Source: Chrysomallon squamiferum
Lineage: Eukaryota; Mollusca; Gastropoda; Neomphalida; Peltospiridae
Length of the DNA stretch: 64,000 nt
Direction of reading: 5' to 3'
Assembly (NCBI GenBank): GCA_012295275.1
Contig: CM022672.1
Coordinates: 24,077,930 to 24,141,929, forward strand
Position 1 is the stretch's first letter. The number at the start of each line of letters is the position of its first letter. The position numbers were made by a program, and so were the translations under genes. The notes beneath the pieces are model-generated. The model searched no databases. It had not been told where the DNA came from and was given only the letters and a program-made list of their open reading frames with translations. Shown here piece after piece: positions 63,588 through 64,000 of this stretch.

Positions 63588-64000
63588 CACACTCTAACGA
63601 TAATGCCCCATGTATCAGCATCAGCAGATACCAAAATCGGACCGACAGGAAAAACGACGACAGAAACCTCTTGATAATAATTCAGAATACTGCAAGTGAG
63701 CACAACTGAAACAACATTAAACTATTAATAGCTTTTTAATGTCGAAAATATTTATTTTATGGGATATCTGCTTCAAATAAACAGACATAGGTAACTATTC
63801 TTCATTACTAGAACAATATTATTAACTAACAGCAGGGTAAAAGGTCCCCTGGGGTAAAAGGCCCACTGGCTTTGTTGCAAAATGAAGGTATATGCAGACA
63901 AGACTTTTTTAAAGCATTAAAGCATGCATACAGCACTGCAGAGACACCTGGATCGTTCCAAACTAAGGAAAAAGAATAACTTCTTATGAAGTAGCCGAAA
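62366..64000. other. 5' flank of the macro gene and right edge
   Basis: AAT tract 62371-62423, poly-A plus TA tract 63247-63320, CT tract 63512-63583. On the minus strand GCTGAGTCACGTAAC near 63168-63182 contains a TGAGTCA (AP-1/half-MARE) site; promoter role is speculative. A TIR-like start lies at 63833. Confidence 0.5.
63833..64000 (+). mobile_element. Possible transposon end cut by the window
   Basis: CAGGGTAAAAGGTCCCC is followed at once by a second GGGGTAAAAGGCCCA, then less AT-rich unique sequence (GCAAAATGAAGGTATATGCA) unlike the surroundings. It looks like the terminal repeat of a DNA transposon, perhaps hAT-like from its CAGGG start, but the other end is outside. Confidence 0.35.

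Noticed and set aside
63497-63703. Minus-strand frame with an Arg-Glu repeat
   Set aside because: Reading of the CT/GA microsatellite. The preceding 30 residues lack support.
1-64000. tRNA or rRNA genes
   Set aside because: No cloverleaf with A and B boxes or rRNA text was recognised on either strand by eye. A covariance-model scan would settle it.

Overview
This is animal nuclear DNA, not prokaryotic. It has spliced genes with GT/AG introns, very AT-rich introns, and many TTA, TA, CA, GA and poly-T tracts. The best anchored gene is an endophilin-B (SH3GLB1) orthologue. The overall look (compact exons, one- to several-kb T-rich introns, TIR elements, a macro-domain protein, pogo-type DNA-binding exons) suits a marine or freshwater invertebrate, and a mollusc or another lophotrochozoan is my best guess. 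The species cannot be read from the sequence.

Layout. (1) 183-16635, plus strand: the SH3GLB1 gene from its second coding exon to the stop (334 residues without optional exons). It has three small frame-preserving exon candidates: two in the loop where vertebrate endophilin B1 also has inserts, and one in the linker before SH3. A T-rich stretch to about 20.9 kb probably holds a long 3'UTR. (2) About 23.0-38.05 kb, plus strand: a 14-exon gene whose phases all agree, coding for 716 residues. The predicted protein has a basic N-terminal half, an IQ motif, an EF-hand-like helical segment and a von Willebrand A fold with a damaged metal site. I have no firm name for it. (3) About 40.17-50.15 kb, plus strand: a transcription-factor-like gene. 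Two common exons end in phase 0 and are followed by three alternative last exons, each starting in phase 0. Each brings its own pipsqueak-type helix-turn-helix, stop and polyadenylation signal. Two of them also carry the second (CENP-B/Tc5-like) helix-turn-helix of pogo transposases, without the catalytic domain. (4) 50.85-62.37 kb, minus strand: a PARP14-like RRM/macro-domain gene with a 93-nt coding tandem repeat and an apparent one-base deletion, plus weaker exons at 50.85-52.5 kb that may be its 3' end or another gene.

The genes at (3) and (4) converge near 50-51 kb. Accessory DNA includes a 577-bp foldback/TIR element in an SH3GLB1 intron, a 0.75-kb GA-linked minisatellite in gene 2, a module repeated three times at 53.96-57.86 kb, and the start of a possible TIR element cut by the right edge. 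The finding I would follow first is the array of exchangeable DNA-binding last exons at 45-50 kb, together with traces of its growth by duplication and of a decayed further copy.
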